Assembly: GCF_003001815.1 (NCBI RefSeq)
Contig: NZ_PVMZ01000033.1
Span: forward strand, 25,296-89,295
Source of the DNA: Actinoplanes italicus
Lineage (GTDB): Bacteria > Actinomycetota > Actinomycetes > Mycobacteriales > Micromonosporaceae
Length of the DNA stretch: 64,000 nucleotides
Reading direction: 5' to 3'
Shown: one piece after another, positions 16,363 to 25,702 of the stretch
How positions within the stretch are numbered: the first letter of the stretch is position 1
How the letters are laid out: each line of letters opens with the position of its first letter
The notes under the pieces: model-generated
Database searches by the model: none
What the model was told of the DNA's origin: nothing
What the model saw: only the letters and a program-made list of their open reading frames with translations
Translations under genes and position numbers: made by a program

Positions 16363-16968
16363 ATGTCCGAAGAGTTACCGAAAGGATCCGTGTCACGGCG
16401 GACCCTGCTCGCCAGCACGGCCAGTCTCACCGGCGTAGCGGCCACCAACACTCTGGTAGCGCCGGCCGCCGTGGCGAGCCCTGCGCCGGCGGTCGACGCA
16501 GCAACCTCGGGCCAGGTGTCGCTACGTATCAACGGCGATCAGCACACCCTCACGGTGGACAACCGCACGTCACTGCTCGATCTGCTGCGCGAGCAGCTCG
16601 GGCTGACCGGAACGAAGAAGGGCTGCGACGCCGGCGCCTGCGGGGCCTGCACGGTGCTGGTCGACGGCCGCCGCGTCAACGGTTGCCTGACCCTCGCCAG
16701 GCGCCTCGACGGCGCGGAGGTCACCACCGTCGAGGGCCTGGCCGACGGCGACGAGTTGCACCCGTTGCAGCAGGCGTTCATCGACCACGACGCCTTCCAG
16801 TGCGGGTTCTGCACGCCGGGACAGATTGTCTCCGGGACCGCCTGCATCGCCGAGGGACACACCGGGTCGGCTGCGGAAATCCGGGAGTGGATGAGCGGCA
16901 ACATCTGCCGCTGCGGCGCGTACACCAAGATCGTGACAGCGGTGCACCAGGCCGCCGGGAGGCGATGA
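16363..16968 (+). CDS. paoA: Aldehyde oxidoreductase [2Fe-2S] subunit, Tat-exported (PaoA-like)
   Basis: 201 residues. A twin-arginine signal (SRRTLLASTASLTG, then Ala-rich to about residue 45) precedes two [2Fe-2S] domains. The plant-ferredoxin-like one has GCDAGACGACTV...GC; the all-helical one has CGFCTPG...CRCGAY. This is the small subunit of xanthine-oxidase-family enzymes. A Tat signal on it, plus the gene order that follows, matches E. coli PaoABCD, the periplasmic aldehyde oxidoreductase. The start at 16363 is chosen because AGGA lies 8 nt upstream; an ATG at 16354 and a GTG at 16348 are in frame. It carries electrons from the Mo site to FAD. Confidence 0.88.
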   Translation: MSEELPKGSVSRRTLLASTASLTGVAATNTLVAPAAVASPAPAVDAATSGQVSLRINGDQHTLTVDNRTSLLDLLREQLGLTGTKKGCDAGACGACTVLVDGRRVNGCLTLARRLDGAEVTTVEGLADGDELHPLQQAFIDHDAFQCGFCTPGQIVSGTACIAEGHTGSAAEIREWMSGNICRCGAYTKIVTAVHQAAGRR

Positions 16969-16971
16969 CCG

Positions 16972-17952
16972 ATGTTCCCCTTCACCTACACCCGGCCCAC
17001 CAGCACACCGGCGGCCCTGGCGGCCGGCGCGAGCGGCGGGCGGTACATCGCCGGCGGCACCACCCTGGTCGACCTCATGCGCGAGACCGTGGAACGGCCG
17101 GACAGCGTGGTCGACATCGCCGGGCTCCCGCTGGGCGGCGTCACCGCGACCCGCGGCGGCGGCCTGCGCATCGGGGCACTGGTGAGCATGACCGACGCCG
17201 CCCGGCACCGGCTGGTCCGCACGGCGTACCCGGTCATCTCTCAAGCCCTGGAACTGAGCGCCTCACCGCAGCTGCGCAACATGGCCAGCATCGGCGGCAA
17301 CATCCTGCAACGCACCCGCTGCACCTACTTCCGTGACATCAGCGCCGCCTGCAACAAACGCGAGCCGGGCTCCGGCTGCGCGGCACGCGAAGGCTGGAAC
17401 CGCACGCACGCCATCCTCGGCACCTCCCAGGCGTGCGTGGCCACCCACCCGTCCGACCTCGCCGTCGCCCTGACCGCGCTGGACGCCACCGTGCACCTGA
17501 TCGGTTCCGCCGGGACACGCCAGGTCGCTTTCGGCGACTTCCTGCTGCAGCCCGGCGCGACCCCGCACCGCGAGAACGCCCTACGGCCGGGTGAACTGAT
17601 CACCGCTGTTGAGATCCCGGCACATCCGCGCCCGCTGTCCTCCGGATACCTCAAGGTCCGCGACCGGCAGTCGTACGAGTTCGCCCTCACCTCCGCCGCG
17701 GTGGCACTGCACATCGACGGCGGCGTCATCCGGACCGCGAAGGTCGCCGCCGGTGGCGTCGGCACCGTCCCGTGGCGGCTGCGCGCCGTCGAGCGGCAGC
17801 TGGTCGGCCGGCGCCCGACACCGCAACTGTGGGCCCGAGCCGCCGGGCACGCCGCGGACGGCGCCCGCCCGCTTGCCCACAACCGTTTCAAGCTCGGCCT
17901 GCTGGAACGCACCGTCGAGCGTCAGCTGCGCGTCGTAGGAGGCACCCGATGA
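16972..17952 (+). CDS. paoB: Aldehyde oxidoreductase FAD subunit (PaoB-like)
   Basis: 326 residues. FAD-binding domain of the CO-dehydrogenase medium-subunit type: YIAGGTTLVDLM, ASIGGNILQRTRC, and a C-terminal CO_deh_flav region (SGYLKVRDRQSYEFALTSAAVAL). The segment RTRCTYFRD-SAACNKREPGSGC carries the cysteines that in E. coli PaoB hold an extra [4Fe-4S] cluster absent from most xanthine dehydrogenases. This supports a PaoB assignment rather than a generic CoxM. The start is 3 bp after paoA and the stop overlaps paoC by ATGA. The protein has no signal of its own; export would be by piggyback on PaoA. Confidence 0.88.
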   Translation: MFPFTYTRPTSTPAALAAGASGGRYIAGGTTLVDLMRETVERPDSVVDIAGLPLGGVTATRGGGLRIGALVSMTDAARHRLVRTAYPVISQALELSASPQLRNMASIGGNILQRTRCTYFRDISAACNKREPGSGCAAREGWNRTHAILGTSQACVATHPSDLAVALTALDATVHLIGSAGTRQVAFGDFLLQPGATPHRENALRPGELITAVEIPAHPRPLSSGYLKVRDRQSYEFALTSAAVALHIDGGVIRTAKVAAGGVGTVPWRLRAVERQLVGRRPTPQLWARAAGHAADGARPLAHNRFKLGLLERTVERQLRVVGGTR

Positions 17953-20138
17953 CCCAGCCACGCAACGCCGTCGGGGTCGGCCACGCCCGGGTCGAAGGCC
18001 GCCTCAAAGTCACCGGCCAGGCCGGCTACGCCGCCGACCACAACATCGACGGCATGTTGCACGCCGTCATCGTCGACGCCACCGTCGGCCGGGGCCGCAT
18101 CACCGGCATCGACGCCACCCGCGCGCAGGCTCAGCCCGGAGTCGTCGCCGTGATCAGCCACCTCAACGCCACCCGGCTCACGTACCGGGAGAACCCGAAC
18201 TCCAACCACCCGCCGGGCGAACGGCTGCAGGCGTTGCAGGACGACCGGGTCCGGTTCTTCGGCCAGCCGGTGGCGGTCGCCGTCGCCGCCACGCTGCAGC
18301 AGGCTCAGCACGCCGCGAGCCTGGTCACCGTCGCCTACGCCGCCGAGCAACCAGCGCTCGGGCTCGGCGAGGGCACCCCCAACGCCGCCGAGAGCTACGC
18401 GCGCGGCGACACCACCGGCGCCCTCGCCGCCGCCGACGTGCGGATGACCATGGCGTACGCGCCCGCGCGCACCCACCACAACCCGATGGAGCCGCACGCC
18501 ACCGTCGCGCAGTGGGACGGCGACCGGGTCACCGTGTGGGACAAGACCCAGTGGATCAACGCCACCCAGGCCGAACTCGCGTCGGTCTTCGACATCCCCC
18601 GCGCCCAGGTACGTGTCGTCAACCCGTACGTCGGCGGTGCCTTCGGCAGTGCGCTGCGGCCCTGGCCGCATGTGATCATCGCGGCGCTCGCGGCGCGGAT
18701 GACGCGGCGCCCGGTCAAGCTCGTCCTCACCCGCCGCCAGCTGTACTTCGGCACCGGATACCGGCCCGCCTACGACTACCGGATCACCCTGGGCGCCGAC
18801 CGCCGCGGCCGGCTGACCGCGATGGAACACACCATCCGGGCCGAGACATCCTCCTACGAGGACTTCCGCGAAGCCGTCACCGCGGCCGGGGAATCGCTGT
18901 ACAGCATGCCGAACGTCCGCATCGACTACCGGTCGGTCGCCCTGGACGTCAACACCCCGATCTGGAAACGCGGACCAGGGCCGGCCACCGCCGCGTTCGC
19001 CATCGAAGTGGCCCTGGACGAACTCGCGCACCGCGTCGGCGTCGACCCGGTCGAGCTGCGGCTGCGTAACGAGCCCGAGAAGGACGAAGGCAGCGGGCTG
19101 CCGTTCTCCACCCGCCGGCTGCGCGAGTGCCTCACCACCGGCGCCCGCGAGATCGGCTGGCAGCGCCGGGCCCGACCGGGAACCCGCCGCGACGGCGACT
19201 GGTTGATCGGCATCGGCATGGCCGCCGGCAACTACCACACCGTGTCGGCGCCGGCCCAGGCCCGTGTCCGGCTGAACGCCGACGGCACCGCGTTCGTCGA
19301 GACGGCCAGCAGTGACATGGGTCCTGGCACCTACACGTCGATGACGCAGGTCGCCGCGGACGCGCTCGGGTTGACCCTGGACACCGTTCAGATGCGGCTC
19401 GGTGACTCGCTGTACCCGCCCACCCCTCCGCACGGCGGCTCGATGACCATGGCCAGCATCGGTACGGCCGTGCTCAACGGCAGCGACACCGTACGCCGCC
19501 AGGCCATCGACCTTGCGGTCAAAGACCGGAACTCTCCGTTGTACGGCACGGCCCCGGACAAGATCGTGGTCCGCGCCGGCCGGCTCACCGTGCGGGATCA
19601 GCCCGGCCGGGCCGACACTTACGAGCGGCTGCTGGCCCGCAACAACCGCGACCACCTCGAGGCTGTCGGCTCCTACACCCCCAACGACGCCGGACAGCGG
19701 TTCTCGATGAGCGCCTACGCGGCCACCTTCGCCGAGGTCGCCGTCGACGCCTCCCTCGGCTTGATCCGCATCCGCAAGCTCGTCGGGGTCTACGACGCCG
19801 GCCGGATCGTGAACCCGCGGCTGGCCGAGAGCCAGGCGATCGGCGGCATGGTCGGTGGCATCGGTGCCGCCCTGCTGGAACACACCGTCACCGATGTCCG
19901 TGACGGCCGCATCGTCAACGCCAACCTCGCCGACTACCTGGTGCCGGTCAACGCCGACGTCCCCGACCTGAAAGCCGTCTACCTCAACGGCGAGGACCCG
20001 CACATGGTGTCGCTCGGTGTGAAGGGCCTCGGCGAGGTGGTGCACGTCGGCGTCGCCCCGGCGATCGCCAACGCGGTGTTCAACGCCACCGGCCGCCGCG
20101 TGCGCTCCCTGCCGATCACCGTGGAGGCGTTGCAGTGA
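17949..20138 (+). CDS. paoC: Aldehyde oxidoreductase molybdenum-cofactor subunit (PaoC-like)
   Basis: 729 residues, the size of E. coli PaoC (732). The Mo-binding subunit hydroxylates aldehydes to carboxylic acids. Seen: GRLKVTGQAGYAADHN at the start, MEPHATVAQW, NPYVGGAFGSALRPWPH, GSMTMASIG, and the active-site base Glu696 in GVKGLGEV near the C-terminus. The ATG at 17949 overlaps the paoB stop (ATGA), so the longer frame reaching back to 17772 is rejected. No signal peptide. The family acts on aromatic and aliphatic aldehydes; the neighbouring ADHs could supply these (inference). Confidence 0.9.
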   Translation: MTQPRNAVGVGHARVEGRLKVTGQAGYAADHNIDGMLHAVIVDATVGRGRITGIDATRAQAQPGVVAVISHLNATRLTYRENPNSNHPPGERLQALQDDRVRFFGQPVAVAVAATLQQAQHAASLVTVAYAAEQPALGLGEGTPNAAESYARGDTTGALAAADVRMTMAYAPARTHHNPMEPHATVAQWDGDRVTVWDKTQWINATQAELASVFDIPRAQVRVVNPYVGGAFGSALRPWPHVIIAALAARMTRRPVKLVLTRRQLYFGTGYRPAYDYRITLGADRRGRLTAMEHTIRAETSSYEDFREAVTAAGESLYSMPNVRIDYRSVALDVNTPIWKRGPGPATAAFAIEVALDELAHRVGVDPVELRLRNEPEKDEGSGLPFSTRRLRECLTTGAREIGWQRRARPGTRRDGDWLIGIGMAAGNYHTVSAPAQARVRLNADGTAFVETASSDMGPGTYTSMTQVAADALGLTLDTVQMRLGDSLYPPTPPHGGSMTMASIGTAVLNGSDTVRRQAIDLAVKDRNSPLYGTAPDKIVVRAGRLTVRDQPGRADTYERLLARNNRDHLEAVGSYTPNDAGQRFSMSAYAATFAEVAVDASLGLIRIRKLVGVYDAGRIVNPRLAESQAIGGMVGGIGAALLEHTVTDVRDGRIVNANLADYLVPVNADVPDLKAVYLNGEDPHMVSLGVKGLGEVVHVGVAPAIANAVFNATGRRVRSLPITVEALQ

Positions 20139-21145
20139 GCGGGCTGCGCGAGGTGTGGCCGTTCGTGGACGCGCATCACCGGGCGGGCCGGCCTGTCGTG
20201 CTGGCCCGCCTGGTCGGGCGCGACGGCCCCGGCGCCCGGCCGATCGGCGCCGTCATGGCCGTAGCCGGCGACGGCACGTGGCGCGGCTCGCTGTCCGGCG
20301 GCTGCGTCGAGGGCATCGTCATCGACCACGCCCGCGCGGTCCTGGCCGGCGCACCGGCGTGCCTGATCCCGGTGTCGCCGGGCGGCGAGCTCATGCCGTG
20401 GGAACCGGCTCCGGCCTGTGCCGGGGAACTGCGGGTTCTGATCACCCCGGCGCCACCGTCCGCGGTGCACACGGCGATCACCGCGGCGCTGGACACGGAC
20501 GAGGCCCTGGATGTGGGCACGGCGCTGGAGTCCCCGCACGACTGGCGGCTCAGCGCGGCCGCGGGCGCCTTCGTCGAGCGGCTGCGGCCGCGGCGGCGTC
20601 TCGTGCTCGTCGGCGCCACCGATCTGGCTGCCACGATCGCCGACATAGCCGAGGGTCTCGACCGGCGGGTCGTCATCGTCGACCCGCGGGCCGGGCACCT
20701 CGGCTCCGGGGCGTTTCCGGCGAGCGCCGTGCTCGTGCGCTCCTGGCCGGACGAGTGGCTGCGACATCACCCGCTCGAGGAGAACGATGCCGTGATCACG
20801 CTGAGCCACGACCCCCGCATCGACGACCGGACCCTCCGCGCCGCCTTACCAGGACCGGCTCGTTACGTCGCCGCTCTGGGCAGCCGCGCTACCCACCGGC
20901 AGCGCCTGGCCCGTCTCGACGGCACGCCCGGGCTTGCCCGGCTACGCGGTCCGGCCGGCCTCGATCTCGGCGGGGCCGGCATCGGCGAGACTGCCTTGTC
21001 CATCCTCGCCGAGCTTGTCGCCCTGGACCACGGCCGCACCGGGCAGCCCCTGCGCGCCGGGCACCTGCCCATCCGGGCCGACCCGCCAGCGTGTCCCAGC
21101 TCGGACGAATCGCTGATGCCACGGCTGACCGTGTCGACGCGGTAG
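20135..21145 (+). CDS. paoD: XdhC/CoxI-family molybdenum-cofactor maturation protein (PaoD-like)
   Basis: 336 residues. XdhC-type chaperones bind the Mo cofactor, promote its sulfuration or insertion, and do not form part of the mature enzyme. Seen: N-terminal GRDGPGARPIGAVMAV, GSLSGGCVEG (the conserved Cys motif), and a C-terminal Rossmann-like part with LVLVGATDLAATIADIAEGL, RVVIVDPR, and AALGSRATHRQRLARLDGTPGLARLRGPAGLDLGG. The GTG start overlaps the paoC TGA. It closes the paoABCD order and ends 14 bp from the convergent MFS gene. The end of this gene is duplicated as a relic at 11067-11130. Confidence 0.87.
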   Translation: MSGLREVWPFVDAHHRAGRPVVLARLVGRDGPGARPIGAVMAVAGDGTWRGSLSGGCVEGIVIDHARAVLAGAPACLIPVSPGGELMPWEPAPACAGELRVLITPAPPSAVHTAITAALDTDEALDVGTALESPHDWRLSAAAGAFVERLRPRRRLVLVGATDLAATIADIAEGLDRRVVIVDPRAGHLGSGAFPASAVLVRSWPDEWLRHHPLEENDAVITLSHDPRIDDRTLRAALPGPARYVAALGSRATHRQRLARLDGTPGLARLRGPAGLDLGGAGIGETALSILAELVALDHGRTGQPLRAGHLPIRADPPACPSSDESLMPRLTVSTR

Positions 21146-21159
21146 TGCCGGGCGATCCG

Positions 21160-22407
21160 TCAGTGCGATGCGGTGGACGCCGCTTTCGCCGGCCGGGCCA
21201 GCACCAGGCCGGCCACCGACAGCACCGTGCAACCGATCATGAGAAGCGCCATCGGTACGGCGGTGTCCTGGCCGCCGAGGCCCGCGATCGGCGCGATGAC
21301 ACCCGCGGCCACCCACGTCACGAAGCCGAGCATCGCCGACCCGGTGCCCGGATGCTCGGGCACCTCCGCCGATGCCAGCGCGCCACCGTTCGGGCCGATC
21401 AGGCCCTGCGCGGTCATCAGCACGAAGAAACAGACGATCACCAGCAGCAGTGGCGTGCCGAACCACAGCGCGCCCACCAGCATCGCCACACCGGCGCCCA
21501 GCGCGGCGACCTGCCCGGCCAGGATGACCTTGCGGGTGGCGACCCGGCCGGCGAGCCGAGCGGCGACCAGCGCGGCGAGGGTCATGCCGGCGGCGTTGGC
21601 GGCGAAGTCGACCGAGTACGCGACCGGCGACATGCCGTTCATCGACTGCAACACGAACGCCGACGTCGCCACGTACGCGAAGATCGCACCCATTCCCGAG
21701 CCACTGACCAGCACGTATCCGACGTACCGGCGCCGGGCGAGGACCTGACGGCCGGCGACCGCGAATGCTCGTAGGCCGCCGCCGTGCCGCCGGTGCGGCG
21801 GCAGCGACTCGGGCACCGCGATCAGCACCGCCGCCACCATCGCCACGCCCAGAGCGGCGACGGCCCAGAACGACATCCGCCAGCCCGACAGCTGCAGGAT
21901 GGCGGCACCCAGCAGCGGGCCGGCGATCGGCGCGATCCCGCCGACGCCGGCGATCACGTTGAGCACCCGGACGAGCTGGGCGCCGCGTGCCAGGTCGACG
22001 ATCACCGCCCGGCCGATCACCATCGCCCAGCCACCGGCGAAGCCCTGCACGAACCGGGCGGCCATCATGACGCCGATCGACGGCGTCAGCGCGCACACCA
22101 CCGACGCCACCGCCATCACGGCTACCGAGGCCAGCAACAGCCGCCGCCGGCCGTACTGGTCGGAGACCGGCCCGCCGATCAGCTGACCCAGCGCCATGCC
22201 GACGAAGAACGTCGTCAGGGTGAGCTGCACCTGCGTGGCCGTCGACGACAGGTCATCGGCGACCTCCGGGAACGCGGGGACGTACATGTCGGTGGCCAGC
22301 GGCGCGATCGCGGTCAGGAAGATCACCGTGGCGATCAGTGTGGTCGTCAGCTGTGCCTGACGCCGTACCCGATCAGGCGTCGACTGTTCGACGAGAACTG
22401 CACTCAT
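21160..22407 (-). CDS. MFS multidrug transporter, Bcr/CflA type
   Basis: 415 residues with about 12 hydrophobic segments. Motif A appears as GQLIGGPVSDQYGRRRLLL between TM2 and TM3, preceded by a DMYVPAFPEVADDL first loop typical of the Bcr/CflA drug-resistance subfamily. It exports small molecules by proton antiport; the substrate is unknown. It starts 101 bp from the divergent MmyB-like regulator, which is the likely controller. A palindrome TGTAC-N5-GTACA lies in the gap. Confidence 0.88.
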   Translation of the reverse strand: MSAVLVEQSTPDRVRRQAQLTTTLIATVIFLTAIAPLATDMYVPAFPEVADDLSSTATQVQLTLTTFFVGMALGQLIGGPVSDQYGRRRLLLASVAVMAVASVVCALTPSIGVMMAARFVQGFAGGWAMVIGRAVIVDLARGAQLVRVLNVIAGVGGIAPIAGPLLGAAILQLSGWRMSFWAVAALGVAMVAAVLIAVPESLPPHRRHGGGLRAFAVAGRQVLARRRYVGYVLVSGSGMGAIFAYVATSAFVLQSMNGMSPVAYSVDFAANAAGMTLAALVAARLAGRVATRKVILAGQVAALGAGVAMLVGALWFGTPLLLVIVCFFVLMTAQGLIGPNGGALASAEVPEHPGTGSAMLGFVTWVAAGVIAPIAGLGGQDTAVPMALLMIGCTVLSVAGLVLARPAKAASTASH

Positions 22408-22455
22408 GCGTCAAGAACACCGGACTCGAGCGGTGGAAGGAAGTCACCGACGATG

Positions 22456-22474
22456 GGTGTACCAGCAGTACATT
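22456..22474. promoter_or_regulatory. Dyad operator-like site E / TGTAC-N5-GTACA palindrome
   Basis: GGTGTACCAGCAGTACATT. Its left half matches the recurrent 19-mer. In addition it contains a perfect short palindrome TGTACCAGCAGTACA (22458-22472). It lies midway between MFS (minus) and XRE regulator (plus) starts, a natural autoregulatory position. Confidence 0.5.
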
Positions 22475-22508
22475 CCAGGTGAGCGGTCCGCGTCGTACCG
22501 TCGAAGAC

Positions 22509-23384
22509 ATGAACAATCGAGCCGAGGTCCACGACTTCCTCACCACCCGCCGCGCGAAGATCACCCCGGAACAGGCGGGACTGCCCGCCGCAGGCCAGCG
22601 CCGGGTGCCCGGTCTGCGGCGCAGTGAGGTCGCCGCGCTGGCCGGCATGAGCGTCGAGTACTACGCGAAGCTGGAACGCGGATCGCTGGCCGGTGTCTCC
22701 GCCGGGGTGCTCGAGGCGATCGCCCGCGCCCTGCAACTCGACGAGGCCGAACGAGCCCATCTCATGCGCCTGGCGCAGGAGGCCAGCGGCACCAGCGCGC
22801 TGGTCCGGCCCACCCGCCGGCCCAAGCAGTGGACCGTACGGCCCAACCTGCAGTGGACGCTGGACACGATCACCGCCCCGGCGATCGTGGTGAACAACCG
22901 GCAGGACCTGCTCGCCGCCAACCTGCTCGGCCGGGCCATGTACAGCGACGTCTACACCAACGCCAACGGCGTGCCCAACTTCGGGCGGTTCACGTTCCTC
23001 GACAGCACCGCCCACCGTTTTTACCCCGACTGGAACCTCGCCGCCGACATGACCGTGGCGAACCTGCGCACCGCCGCCGGCAAGGACCCGCACGACAAAG
23101 GACTGCACGACCTGGTCGGTGAACTGTCCACCCGCAGCGAGGACTTCCGCCGCCGCTGGAGCGCCCACAACGTCCGTACCCACGGCACCGGTACCAAGAC
23201 GTTCCACCACCAGGTCGTCGGTGACCTGGAACTGGCCTACGAGACGATGGACCTGCGTGCCGAGGACGGAGCCGGGATGACGATCTACGCCGCCGAACCG
23301 GGCTCACCCACCGCACAGGCCCTCACACTGCTCGCGTCCTGGGCCGCCACCAACGAAAGCACCCCTGCCACATCGCAGCGCTAG
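22509..23384 (+). CDS. XRE-family regulator with MmyB-like ligand-binding domain
   Basis: 291 residues. N-terminal helix-turn-helix (VPGLRRSEVAALAGMSVEYYAKLERG, about residues 36-61), then a PAS-like MmyB ligand-binding domain (WTLDTITAPAIVVNNRQDLLAANLLGRAMYSD... to FHHQVVGDLELAYETMDL). This family is common in actinomycetes, named for the methylenomycin activator MmyB; a solved relative binds a fatty acid. The start at 22509 gives the standard N-terminus; the frame runs back to 22338 but without a better start. It is divergent from the MFS exporter and 23 bp upstream of an SDR gene, the arrangement usual for this family. Candidate owner of the dyad sites (inference). Confidence 0.9.
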   Translation: MNNRAEVHDFLTTRRAKITPEQAGLPAAGQRRVPGLRRSEVAALAGMSVEYYAKLERGSLAGVSAGVLEAIARALQLDEAERAHLMRLAQEASGTSALVRPTRRPKQWTVRPNLQWTLDTITAPAIVVNNRQDLLAANLLGRAMYSDVYTNANGVPNFGRFTFLDSTAHRFYPDWNLAADMTVANLRTAAGKDPHDKGLHDLVGELSTRSEDFRRRWSAHNVRTHGTGTKTFHHQVVGDLELAYETMDLRAEDGAGMTIYAAEPGSPTAQALTLLASWAATNESTPATSQR

Positions 23385-23407
23385 CTCGAGCCGGGGAAAG
23401 CAGGACC

Positions 23408-24139
23408 ATGGCTCGCGTCTTCATCACCGGTTCGGCCGACGGATTAGGCCGAGCCACTGCGGACACCCTTCTCCACGAAGGGCATGAGGTCATCGTGCAC
23501 ACGCGCAACACCGAGCGGCTGGCCGCGGTGAAAGATCTCGTCCATCGCGGCGCTTCGGCAGTCGTCGGAGATCTGGCCGACGCGGGGCAGACCCGTGACG
23601 TGGCCGCTCAGGTCAACCGGCTGGGCTCCGCCGACGTGGTGATCCATAACGCGGGGGTCTACAGCGGCGCGCAGGTCCTGCCGGTCAACGTCGTCGCGCC
23701 GTACCTGTTCACCGCGCTGATCCAGCGGCCGCGACGGCTGATCTACCTCAGCAGCGGCATGCACCACGGCGGACGCGACACCCTGGCTGGGCTGGACTGG
23801 AGCGGTACCCGGCCGACGGGCTCCTACTCCGACAGCAAGCTGTTCGTCGCCACCCTCGCCCTCGCGGTGGCGCGCCTCTGGCCCGATGTGCACAGCAACG
23901 CCGTCGACCCGGGCTGGGTACCCACCCGAATGGGCGGGTTGGGCGCCCCCGATGATCTGCGGCTGGGCCACCTCACGCAGGAGTGGCTCGCCACCAGCGA
24001 CGACCCGGCGGCGCTGACCAGCGGCGGCTACTGGCACCACCAGCAACGCCGCGAACCGCATACGGCGGCCCGCGACGTCACCTTTCAGACCGGGCTTCTC
24101 GATGCGCTGGCCGGCTACACCGCGACAACGTTGAAGTGA
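23408..24139 (+). CDS. SDR family oxidoreductase partnered with MmyB-like regulator
   Basis: 243 residues. N-terminal FITGSADGLGRATA cofactor motif, HTRN after beta-2 (Arg suggests NADP(H)), VIHNAG, the YLSSGMH Ser block and YSDSK catalytic Tyr/Lys; then VDPGWVPTRMG. Atypically short between NNAG-equivalent and Ser. Such SDRs are recurrent targets and neighbours of MmyB-like regulators. The gene starts 23 bp after the regulator with an AAGCAGGA site, so the two are probably co-transcribed. Substrate unknown. Confidence 0.87.
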   Translation: MARVFITGSADGLGRATADTLLHEGHEVIVHTRNTERLAAVKDLVHRGASAVVGDLADAGQTRDVAAQVNRLGSADVVIHNAGVYSGAQVLPVNVVAPYLFTALIQRPRRLIYLSSGMHHGGRDTLAGLDWSGTRPTGSYSDSKLFVATLALAVARLWPDVHSNAVDPGWVPTRMGGLGAPDDLRLGHLTQEWLATSDDPAALTSGGYWHHQQRREPHTAARDVTFQTGLLDALAGYTATTLK

Positions 24140-24181
24140 AACGGGTGACTCTGCCCTTGCCGTACCGGTATCCGGCTCGTC

Positions 24182-25489
24182 CTACCGGCCGCCGGTCGAA
24201 CAGGGGGCGATGTCGACTCGCTGGTCCGGATCGCCGTTGACCGTCGGGTAGATGGGGGCTTCCGCGGCGGTGTGCCACGGCAATGCCGGCCACCACGGCT
24301 GTTGTGCGGCGACCGCATCTTCGGTCGGCTCGGTCGGCACCCCGGGCACGAGTGCCAGGTAGCGCTGCCCGCGGCATGCCGCTTCGGCTCGTACCCGCTC
24401 GACCGGTTCGGTCCAGCTGTGCGGGGCGAGGCTGAACCGTCCCCAGTGCACCGGAATCAGCAGCTCACCGCGCACCAGGGCGTTCGCTTCGACGGCGAGC
24501 TCCGGGCTCAGATGGGTGTCCGGCCATTTCGGGTCGTACTGCCCGGAGTCGATCATGGTCACGTCGAACGGGCCGAGACGTTGCCCGATCTGCGCGAGCT
24601 CGGCGAAGTACCCGGTGTCGCCTGAGTACCACATCCGGTGCTGCGGGCCCCGCAATGCCCACCCGGACCACAGGGTTTCGCTGCTGCGCAGCGGGTCCCG
24701 GGCGGACGAGTGCCGGGCCGGTGTGGCAACCAGCTCCACAGAGCCGACAGTGGCACTGTCCCACCAGTCGAGTTCACGGATCCGGTCCGCCGGGATGCCC
24801 CATCGCTCCAGGTGAGCCCCGATTCCGAGTGGTACCACGAACGTGGTGGCTGACCAGCCCGCCATGGCCCGGATTGTCGGATAGTCGAGGTGATCCCAGT
24901 GGTCATGCGAGATGAGCACGACATCCATCCGGCCGAGGTCGGCGAGGTCCGCCGGCGGCGGATAGAACGCCTTGGTGCCCAGCAGTCTGGACGGTCCGGC
25001 CTGTTCTCCCCATACCGGGTCGATCAGCACCCGCAGACCGTCGATCTCCACCAGCGTCGAGGAGTGACCGAACCAGGTGACACGCAGTCCGTGCGTCGGC
25101 GCGACAGCGAGCCGGCTGGTATCGGTTGCTGCGATACTCAGGGGCTGATCCGGGCTGCTCGTGTCGCTGCCGCCGCCGGGGATCGACGCGGTGGGCGAGA
25201 TCCACTGCGGCCAAGGATCGGCGAACTCGCCGTCTTTCCATTGCGGTGACCGTTCGATGCTGGCCAGCCGGTCGCCCGACGGGGACGCGCCGAACGGTGC
25301 GGTGCGCACGTAGATCAGACCACCGGCTACGGCGATCACCATCAGGGCGCCGATGACGGCCAGGGCCCGGCGTACCCAGCGCCGTCGACGTCGGGGGCGG
25401 GCAGGTGCAGCCTTACCCGGGGCGTCTAGGGCGTCTTCAGGTTTAGTGGCGACGTCAGTGCCGTCGTCACTGTCCGGTCGTCCCGTCAT
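24182..25489 (-). CDS. Membrane-anchored MBL-fold metal-dependent hydrolase (UlaG/NAPE-PLD-like)
   Basis: 435 residues. A charged N-terminus precedes one transmembrane helix (about residues 40-60, ALAVIGALMVIAVAGGLIYV). A metallo-beta-lactamase fold follows with SHDHWDHLD (HxHxDH metal motif), GDTGYF, and a late PVHWGRFSLAPHSWTEP with the last His ligands. This arrangement matches the lipoprotein/NAPE-PLD-like branch (Lactamase_B_2) rather than true beta-lactamases. The active domain is predicted outside the membrane. AGGAGG lies 8 nt before the ATG. The substrate is unknown; phosphodiester or lactone hydrolysis is possible. It is convergent with the SDR gene. Confidence 0.85.
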   Translation of the reverse strand: MTGRPDSDDGTDVATKPEDALDAPGKAAPARPRRRRRWVRRALAVIGALMVIAVAGGLIYVRTAPFGASPSGDRLASIERSPQWKDGEFADPWPQWISPTASIPGGGSDTSSPDQPLSIAATDTSRLAVAPTHGLRVTWFGHSSTLVEIDGLRVLIDPVWGEQAGPSRLLGTKAFYPPPADLADLGRMDVVLISHDHWDHLDYPTIRAMAGWSATTFVVPLGIGAHLERWGIPADRIRELDWWDSATVGSVELVATPARHSSARDPLRSSETLWSGWALRGPQHRMWYSGDTGYFAELAQIGQRLGPFDVTMIDSGQYDPKWPDTHLSPELAVEANALVRGELLIPVHWGRFSLAPHSWTEPVERVRAEAACRGQRYLALVPGVPTEPTEDAVAAQQPWWPALPWHTAAEAPIYPTVNGDPDQRVDIAPCSTGGR

Positions 25490-25702
25490 ACGGGGATCCT
25501 CCTGTGTAGGGAGCAGGCGTGCGCCCGCTTGGCGTCGGCCAGATGGTTGAAGTACTCAGCAGGGGTGGGTTCGGATCCTGGCCTCGCCTCATGACGGCGT
25601 CGACCGCGCCCGTTGCCGGCTCGCGGCATCGGCCGGTGAGAGGTCGCGATTTCAGCCGGTGGCCCGAAGTGCCCGGCCGGCACCCCGGGCCACCGCGCCG
25701 GA

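Noticed and set aside
17922..20045. A 707-codon minus-strand ORF
   Set aside because: Antisense shadow of the molybdenum subunit gene; composition is that of GC-rich third-position readthrough, with no motifs.
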